Shown here in pieces: positions 35,935-44,524 of a DNA stretch of 64,000 nt. A model generated the notes under the pieces. The model made no database searches. It was not told the origin of the DNA and worked only from the letters and a program-made list of their open reading frames with translations. Source of the stretch: Bacillus_BD sp963787345 (GTDB lineage: Bacteria; Bacillota; Bacilli; Bacillales; Cytobacillaceae); assembly GCA_963787345.1 (NCBI GenBank), contig CAWBCW010000030.1, positions 104,089-168,088 on the forward strand, read 5' to 3'. A program made the translations under genes and the position numbers. Numbering within the stretch: the stretch's first letter is position 1; every line of letters starts with the position of its first letter.

Positions 35935-37338
35935 ATGATGGGGAAATCAATTATTGATAAAGTTTGGGACAAGCATATTGTACATCAAGAAGAAGGTAAA
36001 CCAGATTTACTTTATATCGACCTACATTTAATCCATGAGGTTACATCACCACAAGCCTTTTCTGGTTTAAGAATGAAAAATAGAAAAGTAAGAAGGCCAG
36101 ATAAAACATTTGCTACAGTGGATCACAATGTTCCAACAAAAGATCGCCATGTCATTACTGATGAAGTGGCAAAAAATCAAATGACAACTTTAGAAAAAAA
36201 CTGTCATGAATTTGGAATTACTTTAGCGGGAATCGATAGTCCAGAACAAGGGATTGTTCACATTATTGGACCTGAGCTTGGCTTAACGCAACCAGGAAAA
36301 ACAATTGTTTGTGGAGACAGTCATACTTCAACACATGGAGCGTTCGGAGCACTTGCATTCGGTATTGGTACTAGTGAAGTAGAGCACGTATTTGCGACTC
36401 AAACGCTTTGGCAATCAAAACCAAAAACATTAAAGCTTGACATCAAAGGTCAATTACAAGAGGGTGTAACTTCCAAAGACGTTATTCTTTACGTGATTGC
36501 GAAACATGGCATTGGGTTTGGAACAGGTCATGTTATTGAGTATTGTGGAGAAGCGATCCGCAATATGAGTATGGAAGAACGTATGACGATTTGTAACATG
36601 TCCATTGAAGGCGGTGCAAGAGCAGGGCTTGTTTCACCGGATGAAACAACTTTCTCTTATATAAAAGGAAGAAAATATGCACCAAAAAACTTTGATGAAG
36701 CGGTAGCGGCTTGGAAAGAACTTGCTTCAGATGAAGATGCAACGTATGACAAAACCATTGTCATTGATGCAACTGATATCGAACCAATGGTAAGCTGGGG
36801 AACAAATCCATCCATGACTTCTAAGGTTAGTGAAAGCATTCCGACATTCGCACAATGTAAAGATGAAAATGAGCGTAAATCATTAGAAAGTGCCCTTCAA
36901 TACATGGGCTTAAAAGAAGGCCAAAAAATAGAAGATATTGAAATTCAACATGTCTTTATTGGTTCCTGTACGAATGCTCGTATTGAAGATTTACGTGCAG
37001 CTGCAGAAGTGGCAAAAGGCAAAAAAGTCCACCCATCTGTACGTGCTTTAGTTGTACCAGGTTCACAACAAGTGAAAAAACAAGCCGAACAAGAAGGATT
37101 GGATCAAGTTTTTGTTGATGCTGGCTTTGAATGGCGAGACTCAGGTTGCAGTATGTGTTTAAGCATGAACAATGATGTTGTTCCTGCTGGTGAACATTGT
37201 GCTTCAACTTCTAACCGTAACTTTGAGGGTAGACAAGGAACGGGAGCTAGAACGCACTTAGTAAGTCCAGCAATGGCAGCGAATGCAGCGATTCATGGGA
37301 AATTTGTAGATATCCGTAATACTTCGGCAGTTCAATAA
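35935..37338 (+). CDS. leuC: 3-isopropylmalate dehydratase large subunit
   Basis: Aconitase-family [4Fe-4S] enzyme subunit, 467 residues; with LeuD isomerises 2- to 3-isopropylmalate. Cluster cysteines are visible in FIGSCTNARIEDL (near 345) and GCSMCLSMN (near 407-410). The active-site region DHNVPTKDR is near 65 and GDSHTSTHGAFG near 128. Two adjacent ATGs follow GGGGGGA. About 250 bases separate it from leuB, filled mostly by repeat copy G. Confidence 0.95.
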   Translation: MMGKSIIDKVWDKHIVHQEEGKPDLLYIDLHLIHEVTSPQAFSGLRMKNRKVRRPDKTFATVDHNVPTKDRHVITDEVAKNQMTTLEKNCHEFGITLAGIDSPEQGIVHIIGPELGLTQPGKTIVCGDSHTSTHGAFGALAFGIGTSEVEHVFATQTLWQSKPKTLKLDIKGQLQEGVTSKDVILYVIAKHGIGFGTGHVIEYCGEAIRNMSMEERMTICNMSIEGGARAGLVSPDETTFSYIKGRKYAPKNFDEAVAAWKELASDEDATYDKTIVIDATDIEPMVSWGTNPSMTSKVSESIPTFAQCKDENERKSLESALQYMGLKEGQKIEDIEIQHVFIGSCTNARIEDLRAAAEVAKGKKVHPSVRALVVPGSQQVKKQAEQEGLDQVFVDAGFEWRDSGCSMCLSMNNDVVPAGEHCASTSNRNFEGRQGTGARTHLVSPAMAANAAIHGKFVDIRNTSAVQ

Positions 37339-37354
37339 GGAGGAGGGGAATTTC

Positions 37355-37948
37355 ATGAGCGGAATTAAAACACACACAGGTAAAGCAGTTGCCCTAGACC
37401 GGGTGAATGTTGATACAGACCAAATCATACCAAAACAATTTTTAAAACGAACTGAAAAAACAGGGTTTGGACAATTTTTATTTAACGATTGGCGTTATCT
37501 TGCAGATGGTACACCGAACCCAGAATTCGAATTAAATCAGCCAGAAAACCAAGGTGCTTCTATTATAGTAGCAAACGATAACTTTGGGTGTGGTTCTTCC
37601 CGTGAGCATGCTCCATGGGCACTGGAAGATTACGGATTCAAAGTTGTAATTGCGCCATCTTTCGCAGATATTTTCTATCAAAACTGCTTGAAAAACGGCA
37701 TGGTTCCGATTAAGTTAGAGCAAGAAAAAGTAGAATATTTATTAAATGAAGCGAAAAATCAACCATACCAACTAACGGTCAATGTTGAAGAAGCAACAGT
37801 TTCTGATGATAAAGGGTTTAAAGAATCTTTCCCACTTTCCGATTACTGGAAAAAAATGCTTATAAACGGCTGGGACGAAATTGAAATTACTCTTCAATTG
37901 GATGAACAAATTTCCAACTATGAAGAAAAATATCCGATCTTGAAATAA
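37355..37948 (+). CDS. leuD: 3-isopropylmalate dehydratase small subunit
   Basis: Swivel domain subunit, 197 residues, partner of LeuC. Shows NVDTDQIIPKQFL and the FGCGSSREHAPWAL substrate-recognition loop (near 73-86). AAGGAGGAGGGG precedes the ATG. Last gene of the ilv-leu cluster; a terminator follows. Confidence 0.95.
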   Translation: MSGIKTHTGKAVALDRVNVDTDQIIPKQFLKRTEKTGFGQFLFNDWRYLADGTPNPEFELNQPENQGASIIVANDNFGCGSSREHAPWALEDYGFKVVIAPSFADIFYQNCLKNGMVPIKLEQEKVEYLLNEAKNQPYQLTVNVEEATVSDDKGFKESFPLSDYWKKMLINGWDEIEITLQLDEQISNYEEKYPILK

Positions 37949-37956
37949 TTGAGGCT

Positions 37957-37989
37957 AAAAAAACCCATTTTGAAAAAAAGTGGGTTTTT
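37957..37989 (+). terminator. Terminator of the ilv-leu operon
   Basis: AAAACCCATTTT pairs with AAAGTGGGTTTT, ending in T5. Confidence 0.8.
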
Positions 37990-38040
37990 CCTTTGCCAGT
38001 TTACTTTGTTTTTTCAATTATGCTACACTTACAAAGATAT

Positions 38041-38177
38041 TAACTGCATTCAGCGGGAGTTCTTGATTTCAAAAGTTAAGGGATGAATGAAAAGTATTTT
38101 TTCGATTCAGTGGGGGCAAACCCTGGCTGAATGAAGTTAAGCCTTCCGAGGCAAAAATTCAGCAGAGCGAATTTGAG
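38041..38177 (+). repeat. Dispersed intergenic repeat, copy H
   Basis: TAACTGCATTCAGC (38041) and GGCTGAATGAAGTTA are the outer arms. GATTCAGTGGGGGCAAACCCTGG keeps the T-arm-like hairpin. The 3' module is mostly deleted and ends in GAGCGAATTTGA. Lies between leuD and the TPR gene. Confidence 0.85.
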
Positions 38178-38203
38178 TGGTCATATATAAAGGGTGCATA
38201 TAG

Positions 38204-39211
38204 ATGAAGAAGGAACAAATAGTAAAAACGATGAAAGTCATTCAATTTCCAGGTCTTGAAAAACGGTTGCTGGAAAAAGGTCTCGAAAATTTACAAGCAA
38301 AAAACTATCGTGAAGCAGCTAACTTATTCCAACAATGTATTGACCTCGATCCTGAAAATCAGGATAGTTATATTGGGTTATTACTAGCATATTTCGATTC
38401 GGGTATGGTGGAGCAAGCCATAACATTGGCCCATTTCATGCTTCAAGAAGGAATTGGAAATGAAATGGAAACGTTAGATATCTACTTAATGCTTCTTGTC
38501 CAAAGAAATCAACATGAAAAAGTAGTAGAAGAGATACAGCTTCTTTTGAAAGAAAATCGAATCCCCTATCATAAACTAGAGCATTTTGAACGATTGCTGC
38601 ATTTAAGTGAAAACATGTTAGAAAACAAGCTCGAAATGGCGAATACGGACTCGGAAGAGATTCAATTAGAATCATTAAATCTCTATGAGTATCAAGGTCC
38701 GCAAGAGCAGATTATGATTGCCGCTCAATTGAATCAGCAGCCAGTAAGGCAATATGAAGAGGAAATCAAAGAGTACCTTCAGTCAAAGAAGGGAGATTCT
38801 TTTTTCAAAACTTTAATTCTCAATGTTTTAAAAGAGCAGCAATATGACTATCCTGTAGACATTGAGAAATTTGGTAGGCGGATGACGATAATCCCTAACA
38901 AGATGGTAAATCTATCAGAAAATGCTCAACTGTTAGCGTTAATAGAAGCAGTGAGCAGTGTATTGGAGGATGAGGATCCCACCCTTTATGAAAATATAAA
39001 AACATTAATAGAGAGACACTTTTTTATTATCTACCCACTTCCGCTAGAGGATCTATCGATTGAAGCATGGGGAGCAGCGTACCATTTTACGGGAAACGAG
39101 TATTATGGGATTCATCATTCTATTGATAAAATGAGTGAAATTTATAACGTTACCTATGAAGAGGTAGAAAAGGCACTTCAATTTATAAAAGAAATTGAAG
39201 AACTTCTTTAA
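38204..39211 (+). CDS. ysoA: TPR-repeat protein (YsoA-like)
   Basis: A 335-residue soluble protein with N-terminal tetratricopeptide-like helices (about 20-130: LEKGLENLQAKNYREAANLFQQ, LDPENQDSYIGLLLAYFDSG) and a helical C-terminal half with no family I recognise. By position between leuD and tig it corresponds to B. subtilis YsoA, whose function is unknown; TPR repeats suggest protein-protein contacts. AAAGGGTG precedes the ATG. Confidence 0.75.
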   Translation: MKKEQIVKTMKVIQFPGLEKRLLEKGLENLQAKNYREAANLFQQCIDLDPENQDSYIGLLLAYFDSGMVEQAITLAHFMLQEGIGNEMETLDIYLMLLVQRNQHEKVVEEIQLLLKENRIPYHKLEHFERLLHLSENMLENKLEMANTDSEEIQLESLNLYEYQGPQEQIMIAAQLNQQPVRQYEEEIKEYLQSKKGDSFFKTLILNVLKEQQYDYPVDIEKFGRRMTIIPNKMVNLSENAQLLALIEAVSSVLEDEDPTLYENIKTLIERHFFIIYPLPLEDLSIEAWGAAYHFTGNEYYGIHHSIDKMSEIYNVTYEEVEKALQFIKEIEELL

Positions 39212-39221
39212 AACTAGACTG

Positions 39222-39249
39222 TTGAAACAGGCAAAACATATGGTATAAT
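39222..39249 (+). promoter_or_regulatory. Sigma-A promoter of tig
   Basis: TTGAAA (39222-39227), 16-base spacer, perfect TATAAT (39244-39249). Confidence 0.75.
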
Positions 39250-39367
39250 GTAGTGGTTGTTCTGTGGAAAATACTTATCTAAAATAGAAAATGACTAGAT
39301 TTTTGCATATATATGTGATTCTACTAGTGATTGTAAATGAAATAGAGTGTTGGAGGGAAAATCAAGT

Positions 39368-40663
39368 ATGTCGGCAAAATTTGAAAAATTAGAAGGGAAC
39401 CAAGGGGTTCTTACAATTGAAGTAGACGTAGAAAAAGTAGATGCAAGTCTTGACGCTGCATTCAAAAAAGTAGTAAAAGAAGTAAACGTACCAGGATTCC
39501 GTAAAGGAAAAATGCCTCGTCCGTTATTTGAAAAACGTTTTGGTATTGAATCATTATACCAAGATGCAATTGATATAATGCTTCCAGAAGCATATACAGC
39601 TGCAATCGATGAAACTGGAATTGAGCCAGTTGATCAACCAGAAATCGATGTAGAGCAAATTGAAAAAGGCAAAACATTTATTTTTACTGCTAAAGTAACT
39701 GTTAAGCCTGAAGTAAAATTAGGTGAATATAAAGGACTTGAAGTAGAAAAGTTTGATACAACTGTAACAGATGAAGATGTTGACAGTGAAATCAAGTCAA
39801 TGCAAGAAAGAAATGCTGAATTAGTTGTAAAAGAAGAAGGAAAAGCTGAACTTGGCGATACAGTTGTTATGGACTTTGAAGGCTTTGTTGACGGTGAAGC
39901 ATTTGAAGGTGGCCAAGCTGATAACTATTCTTTAGAATTAGGTTCAGGTCAATTTATCCCTGGTTTCGAAGAACAATTAGTTGGTCTTGGAACGGGTGAA
40001 TCGAAGGATGTTGAAGTATCTTTCCCAGAAGAATACCATGCAGCTGAATTAGCGGGAAAACCTGCTGTATTCAAAGTAACGCTTCATGAAATTAAAGGAA
40101 AAGAACTTCCTGAACTTGACGATGAATTTGCAAAAGATGTGGATGATGAAGTTGAAACATTAGATGCATTAAAAGAAAAAATTAAAGATCGTTTAGAACA
40201 TGATAAGAAACATGAAGAAGAACATCATATTCAAAATGCGGTAGTTGAACAAGCGACTGCAAATGCTGAAATCGATGTTCCTCAAGTAATGATTGATAAT
40301 GAAGTAGGCCGTATGCTTCAAGAATTTGAACAACGTCTGCAAATGCAAGGAATGAATCTTGAATTATACTTCCAGTTCTCTGGTCAAAGTGAAGAAGATC
40401 TACGTGGTCAAATGAATGAAGAAGCTCAGCAGCGTGTACGTGGAAGCTTAACACTTGAAGCAATTGCTAAAGCTGAAAACATTGAAGCATCAGAAGAAGA
40501 ACTTAATGAAGAATTAGAAAAAATGTCTAAAATGTACAACATGACTGTTGAAAACATCCGTGCTGCTTTAGGAAATTTAGATGCAGTAAAAGGCGATGTT
40601 CAAGCTAAAAAGACAGTTCAATTCCTGATTGATAACAGCAAAACAATTGAAAAGCAAGACTAA
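39368..40663 (+). CDS. tig: Trigger factor
   Basis: Ribosome-associated chaperone and peptidyl-prolyl isomerase, 431 residues. The N-terminal ribosome-binding domain has the VPGFRKGKMPR signature (near 45). A central FKBP-type PPIase domain (about 150-245, GDTVVMDFEGFVDGEAFEGG) and a C-terminal helical arm domain (about 250-425) follow. ATG 39368 follows GGAGGG; an in-frame TTG 21 bases upstream would itself overlap that ribosome site. A terminator lies downstream. Confidence 0.96.
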   Translation: MSAKFEKLEGNQGVLTIEVDVEKVDASLDAAFKKVVKEVNVPGFRKGKMPRPLFEKRFGIESLYQDAIDIMLPEAYTAAIDETGIEPVDQPEIDVEQIEKGKTFIFTAKVTVKPEVKLGEYKGLEVEKFDTTVTDEDVDSEIKSMQERNAELVVKEEGKAELGDTVVMDFEGFVDGEAFEGGQADNYSLELGSGQFIPGFEEQLVGLGTGESKDVEVSFPEEYHAAELAGKPAVFKVTLHEIKGKELPELDDEFAKDVDDEVETLDALKEKIKDRLEHDKKHEEEHHIQNAVVEQATANAEIDVPQVMIDNEVGRMLQEFEQRLQMQGMNLELYFQFSGQSEEDLRGQMNEEAQQRVRGSLTLEAIAKAENIEASEEELNEELEKMSKMYNMTVENIRAALGNLDAVKGDVQAKKTVQFLIDNSKTIEKQD

Positions 40664-40706
40664 AATTTTGTTTTTTCTCTTGAATCGGGTTATAATAAGT
40701 GAAATT

Positions 40707-40742
40707 AAAACAAGGTACGATTTTATCGTGCCTTGTTTTATA
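40707..40742 (+). terminator. Terminator of tig
   Basis: AAAACAAGGTACGAT (40707-40721) pairs with ATCGTGCCTTGTTTT (40725-40739) with one G-T pair. The remaining 300 bases to clpX hold no gene; they contain a small hairpin CCTGACTTCAAAATCAGG and a TACAAT (40954-40959) preceded by TCACA-AAA-TGTGA. Confidence 0.75.
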
Positions 40743-41041
40743 TACTTGGAAAGACGCATACAATAAGAGGAATCACTTTTTCACAATTGTTGAATATACA
40801 AAATACATACGGAGTAAATTCCTGACTTCAAAATCAGGTAAATATCATTGTCATATACATACATAATAAGAGATGTGAATCAAAGGTCATTACAGTTAGC
40901 AAAAGAGATTAAAATCCAGGCTATAATATTTCCCGTATATTCACAAAATGTGATACAATTCAGTAAATAAGTGATTACCTCTTCAAAGCGTTTATCCGCA
41001 TTTTTATAGATTCTTACAAAGTTATTCAAGGGGTGAAAATA

Positions 41042-42307
41042 GTGTTTAAATTTAACGACGAAAAGGGACAATTGAAATGTTCATTCTGTGGAAAAACACA
41101 GGAACAAGTTCGAAAATTAGTTGCTGGTCCAGGAGTTTATATCTGTGATGAATGTATAGAACTATGTACTGAAATTGTCGAAGAAGAATTAGGTACTGAA
41201 GAAGAAATTGAATTTAAAGACGTACCAAAGCCAGCTGAAATTCGAGAGATTTTAGATGACTATGTGATTGGACAAGATCAAGCGAAGAAATCTTTATCTG
41301 TAGCGGTTTATAATCATTACAAACGGATTAATTCAAATAGTAAAATTGACGATGTCGAACTGGCAAAAAGTAATATTGCAATGATCGGGCCGACTGGAAG
41401 CGGGAAAACCTTGCTTGCTCAGACACTTGCTCGTATTTTAAATGTACCATTTGCAATTGCTGATGCAACTTCATTAACAGAAGCTGGATATGTTGGGGAA
41501 GATGTTGAAAACATCCTTCTTAAATTAATTCAATCTGCGGATTATGATGTTGAAAAGGCTGAAAAGGGAATCATTTATATTGATGAAATCGACAAAGTTG
41601 CTCGTAAATCTGAGAACCCTTCCATTACAAGGGATGTTTCAGGTGAAGGGGTTCAGCAAGCGCTTTTAAAAATTCTTGAAGGTACAGTGGCAAGTGTTCC
41701 TCCTCAAGGTGGAAGAAAGCATCCACATCAAGAATTCATTCAAATCGATACGACCAACATCCTATTTATTTGTGGTGGTGCGTTTGATGGAATCGAAACG
41801 ATTATTAAGCGCCGTCTTGGTCAAAAGGTCATTGGTTTCGGATCAGATGTAAAAGAGCAAGAAGTGGATACGAAAGACCTTCTTTCAAAAGTTTTACCTG
41901 AGGATTTATTACGCTTTGGGTTAATTCCTGAATTTATTGGCCGTTTACCAATTATTGCGAGCTTAAATCAATTGGATGAAGAAGCTTTAGTTGAAATTCT
42001 CACAAAACCGAAGAACGCATTAGTGAAACAATATCAAAAAATGCTGGAAATTGATGAGGTTGAACTAGAGTTTGAAGAAGGGGCGTTGCTTGAAATCTCG
42101 AAGCAGGCCATCGAACGAAAAACCGGTGCTCGTGGTTTACGTTCCATTATTGAAGGAATCATGCTAGATGTCATGTATGATCTGCCTTCACGAGACGATA
42201 TTCAAAAATGTATTATCACTGCAGAGACCGTTATTAATAATAGCGATCCAAAGTTGGTCTTGAAAGATGGTACCGTTGTTGAAGAAAAGCGGAAAACATC
42301 TGCTTAA
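41042..42307 (+). CDS. clpX: ATP-dependent Clp protease ATP-binding subunit ClpX
   Basis: AAA+ unfoldase that delivers substrates to ClpP, 421 residues. The N-terminal zinc-binding domain has Cys13, Cys16, Cys35 and Cys38. Walker A is GPTGSGKT (near 117), Walker B IIYIDEIDK, the pore loop GYVGED, and the IGF-type ClpP-docking segment near KVIGFGSDV. GTG 41042 gives MFKFNDEKGQ, the family start, with AAGGGGTG upstream; a GTG three codons earlier is less likely. Confidence 0.96.
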   Translation: MFKFNDEKGQLKCSFCGKTQEQVRKLVAGPGVYICDECIELCTEIVEEELGTEEEIEFKDVPKPAEIREILDDYVIGQDQAKKSLSVAVYNHYKRINSNSKIDDVELAKSNIAMIGPTGSGKTLLAQTLARILNVPFAIADATSLTEAGYVGEDVENILLKLIQSADYDVEKAEKGIIYIDEIDKVARKSENPSITRDVSGEGVQQALLKILEGTVASVPPQGGRKHPHQEFIQIDTTNILFICGGAFDGIETIIKRRLGQKVIGFGSDVKEQEVDTKDLLSKVLPEDLLRFGLIPEFIGRLPIIASLNQLDEEALVEILTKPKNALVKQYQKMLEIDEVELEFEEGALLEISKQAIERKTGARGLRSIIEGIMLDVMYDLPSRDDIQKCIITAETVINNSDPKLVLKDGTVVEEKRKTSA

Positions 42308-42314
42308 TGATTTT

Positions 42315-42355
42315 AAAAAGGTGTAGGAGATTAACGGAATCTCCTACACCTTTTT
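42315..42355 (+). terminator. Terminator of clpX
   Basis: AAAAAGGTGTAGGAGATT pairs with AATCTCCTACACCTTTTT, a long perfect stem. Confidence 0.9.
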
Positions 42356-42378
42356 GTTGTGACCACACGAGAAAATTG

Positions 42379-42408
42379 GTTTAATCCTTCTATTACAGGG
42401 AGATACTA
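42379..42408 (+). promoter_or_regulatory. Sigma-F promoter of lonB
   Basis: GTTTA (42379-42383), exactly 15 bases, then GGAGATACTA (42399-42408), which fits the sigma-F -10 GGNNANANTR at every fixed position. The -35 differs from GYATA by one base. lonB is forespore-specific and sigma-F dependent in B. subtilis. Confidence 0.75.
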
Positions 42409-42449
42409 GCATATATCATCTCTAGTACTAATTAGCAGGAGGGAACAAT

Positions 42450-44117
42450 ATGAGTTGGACCGGTATTGTCATATTTATCCAGTTATTTTTCGGTGTGGTT
42501 ATTGGTTTATACTTTTGGAATTTACTTAAAAACCAACGCACTCAAAAAGTGACCATAGATCGTGAATCAAGAAAGGAAATGGATCAATTACGAAAATTGC
42601 GTGATATTTCCTTGAGTGAGCCCTTATCTGAAAAGGTTCGTCCATCAAGTTTCGATGATATTGTCGGTCAAAAAGATGGAATTAAATCATTAAAAGCTGC
42701 ATTATGTGGTCCGAACCCGCAGCATGTCATTATATATGGTCCTCCGGGAGTAGGAAAAACAGCAGCAGCGAGACTTGTTTTAGAAGAAGCGAAGAAAAAT
42801 ACAAAGTCTCCTTTTAAACAAGAATCTGTGTTTGTTGAATTGGATGCAACGACAGCAAGGTTTGATGAGAGGGGAATCGCGGATCCGTTGATTGGCTCTG
42901 TTCATGATCCGATTTATCAAGGTGCAGGTGCAATGGGACAAGCTGGAATTCCACAGCCAAAGCAAGGAGCCGTAACAAATGCACATGGCGGAGTATTATT
43001 TATTGATGAAATCGGAGAATTACATCCGATCCAAATGAATAAACTGTTAAAGGTGTTGGAAGATCGTAAAGTCTTTTTAGAAAGTGCTTATTATAGTGAG
43101 GAAAATACGCAAATCCCTAATCATATTCATGATATTTTTAAAAATGGTTTACCAGCAGACTTTCGCTTAATCGGTGCGACAACGAGAACACCAAGTGAAA
43201 TCCCGCCTGCGATTCGATCCCGCTGTATGGAGGTATTTTTTAGGGAATTATCCCAAGAGGAAATATCAATTGTTGCAAAAAAAGCGGCGGATAAAGTTGA
43301 CATAGAAATAAGTGAAAAAGGGCTGGAGATTTTAGCATCCTATGCGAGAAATGGACGAGAAGCTGTTAATATGATCCAATTAGCAGCTGGTCTAGCAATT
43401 ACAGAAGAACGGTCATACATAAAAGAAGATGATATTGAATGGTTAGTTCATTCAAGTCAATTAACTCCAAGAATGGAACGGAAAATAACTGGTTTTTCAA
43501 AAGTGGGTTTAGTCAATGGTCTTGCTGTTCATGGTCCTAACTCAGGATCGTTGCTAGAAATCGAAGTAACCGTGATCCCAGCAAAAGATAAAGGAACCAT
43601 TAATATTACAGGAATTGTGGAAGAAGAGAGTATGGGAGATCGCAGCAAGTCGATTCGACGTAAAAGTATGGCAAAGGGTTCAATTGAAAATGTGATTACA
43701 GTATTGCGAACTCTTGGCGTTCCGGCCCATGATTATGATATTCATGTGAATTTCCCCGGCGGGATTCCCATTGATGGCCCATCGGCGGGCATTGCAATGG
43801 CAACGGGAATTTATTCGGCGATTTACAAATTTCCAGTTGAAAACAAAGTAGCAATGACCGGAGAAATTAGCATTCATGGCAATGTAAAACCAATCGGTGG
43901 CGTTTATCCAAAAGTCAAAGCCGCAAAAGATGCTGGTGTGCAAAAAGTAATTATTCCAAAAGAAAATATGCAATCGGTTTTAAATGAAATTAAAGGGATT
44001 GAGATCATTCCCGTTACTCATATTAATGAAGTCTTTGAAATCGCTCTAAAAAAAGACTATACAAGAGAATCATCTATTTCCACTGCCATCGATGCAACCG
44101 AAAGAGAAAGTATGTAG
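42450..44117 (+). CDS. lonB: Sporulation-associated ATP-dependent protease LonB
   Basis: A 555-residue membrane-tethered Lon-like protease. One N-terminal membrane helix (about 4-25), AAA+ module with Walker A GPPGVGKT (97-104), and a C-terminal Lon protease domain with the Ser-Lys dyad: Ser445 in DGPSAG and the later Lys in PKVKAAKDAG. Unlike LonA it lacks the large N-terminal substrate-binding domain. AGGAGGG precedes the ATG. Its own sigma-F promoter and terminators on both sides separate it from clpX and lonA. Confidence 0.93.
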   Translation: MSWTGIVIFIQLFFGVVIGLYFWNLLKNQRTQKVTIDRESRKEMDQLRKLRDISLSEPLSEKVRPSSFDDIVGQKDGIKSLKAALCGPNPQHVIIYGPPGVGKTAAARLVLEEAKKNTKSPFKQESVFVELDATTARFDERGIADPLIGSVHDPIYQGAGAMGQAGIPQPKQGAVTNAHGGVLFIDEIGELHPIQMNKLLKVLEDRKVFLESAYYSEENTQIPNHIHDIFKNGLPADFRLIGATTRTPSEIPPAIRSRCMEVFFRELSQEEISIVAKKAADKVDIEISEKGLEILASYARNGREAVNMIQLAAGLAITEERSYIKEDDIEWLVHSSQLTPRMERKITGFSKVGLVNGLAVHGPNSGSLLEIEVTVIPAKDKGTINITGIVEEESMGDRSKSIRRKSMAKGSIENVITVLRTLGVPAHDYDIHVNFPGGIPIDGPSAGIAMATGIYSAIYKFPVENKVAMTGEISIHGNVKPIGGVYPKVKAAKDAGVQKVIIPKENMQSVLNEIKGIEIIPVTHINEVFEIALKKDYTRESSISTAIDATERESM

Positions 44118-44133
44118 AAAAATGATTCATACA

Positions 44134-44175
44134 AGCTTCGCTTTGAGCTTTGCAGGCAAAGCGAAGTTTCTTTTT
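44134..44175 (+). terminator. Terminator of lonB
   Basis: CTTCGCTTTG (44136-44145) pairs with CAAAGCGAAG (44157-44166), then TTTCTTTTT. Confidence 0.85.
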
Positions 44176-44275
44176 GTACGAATACTATTATGAAATAATA
44201 AAATAAAAGGAATTCGTAATCATCCGCCATATTAGACACAAAAACTTAAATGCGATAAAATTGTGTAATACAATA

Positions 44276-44470
44276 AAGTGAGACTTTCATTAGGGGGGTT
44301 CTTTCATCCCCGCTGATGGTTGGTCACGCAGAGCCTGATTGAGCAAATCTTACGGGCCGAAGCCCAAAGATAAACCTTATTTGACCAATCGGAGCTTTAC
44401 GGGTGGTTGATTCTCCACCTATCTTCTTTTATTGTACTTAGAATCTTGAAGTGGGGGCCTTACTGCCCGT
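44276..44470 (+). ncRNA. Unassigned structured RNA or 5' leader upstream of lonA
   Basis: GC-rich and structured, unlike the surrounding AT-rich spacers. TTGGTCA (44320-44326) pairs with TGACCAA (44382-44388) around an internal arm ATCT...AGAT capped by GGGC-CGAA-GCCC (44354-44365). Downstream, GGTGG (44402-44406) pairs with CCACC (44415-44419) followed by ATCTTCTTTTATT, and GGGC-CTTACT-GCCC ends at 44468. A TACAAT -10 (44269-44274) with a weak -35 TTAAAT lies at the 5' edge. I cannot assign it to a known family; it may be a free small RNA or a regulatory leader for lonA. Confidence 0.5.
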
Positions 44471-44524
44471 TAAACTGATAAGTAAGTTAAAGTTATAGTA
44501 GACAATGTTATGGAGGTGTGAGGT

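Noticed and set aside
44276..44470. T-box or tRNA in the lonA leader
   Set aside because: It lacks the GGTGGTACCGCG core and specifier context, and no cloverleaf can be drawn.
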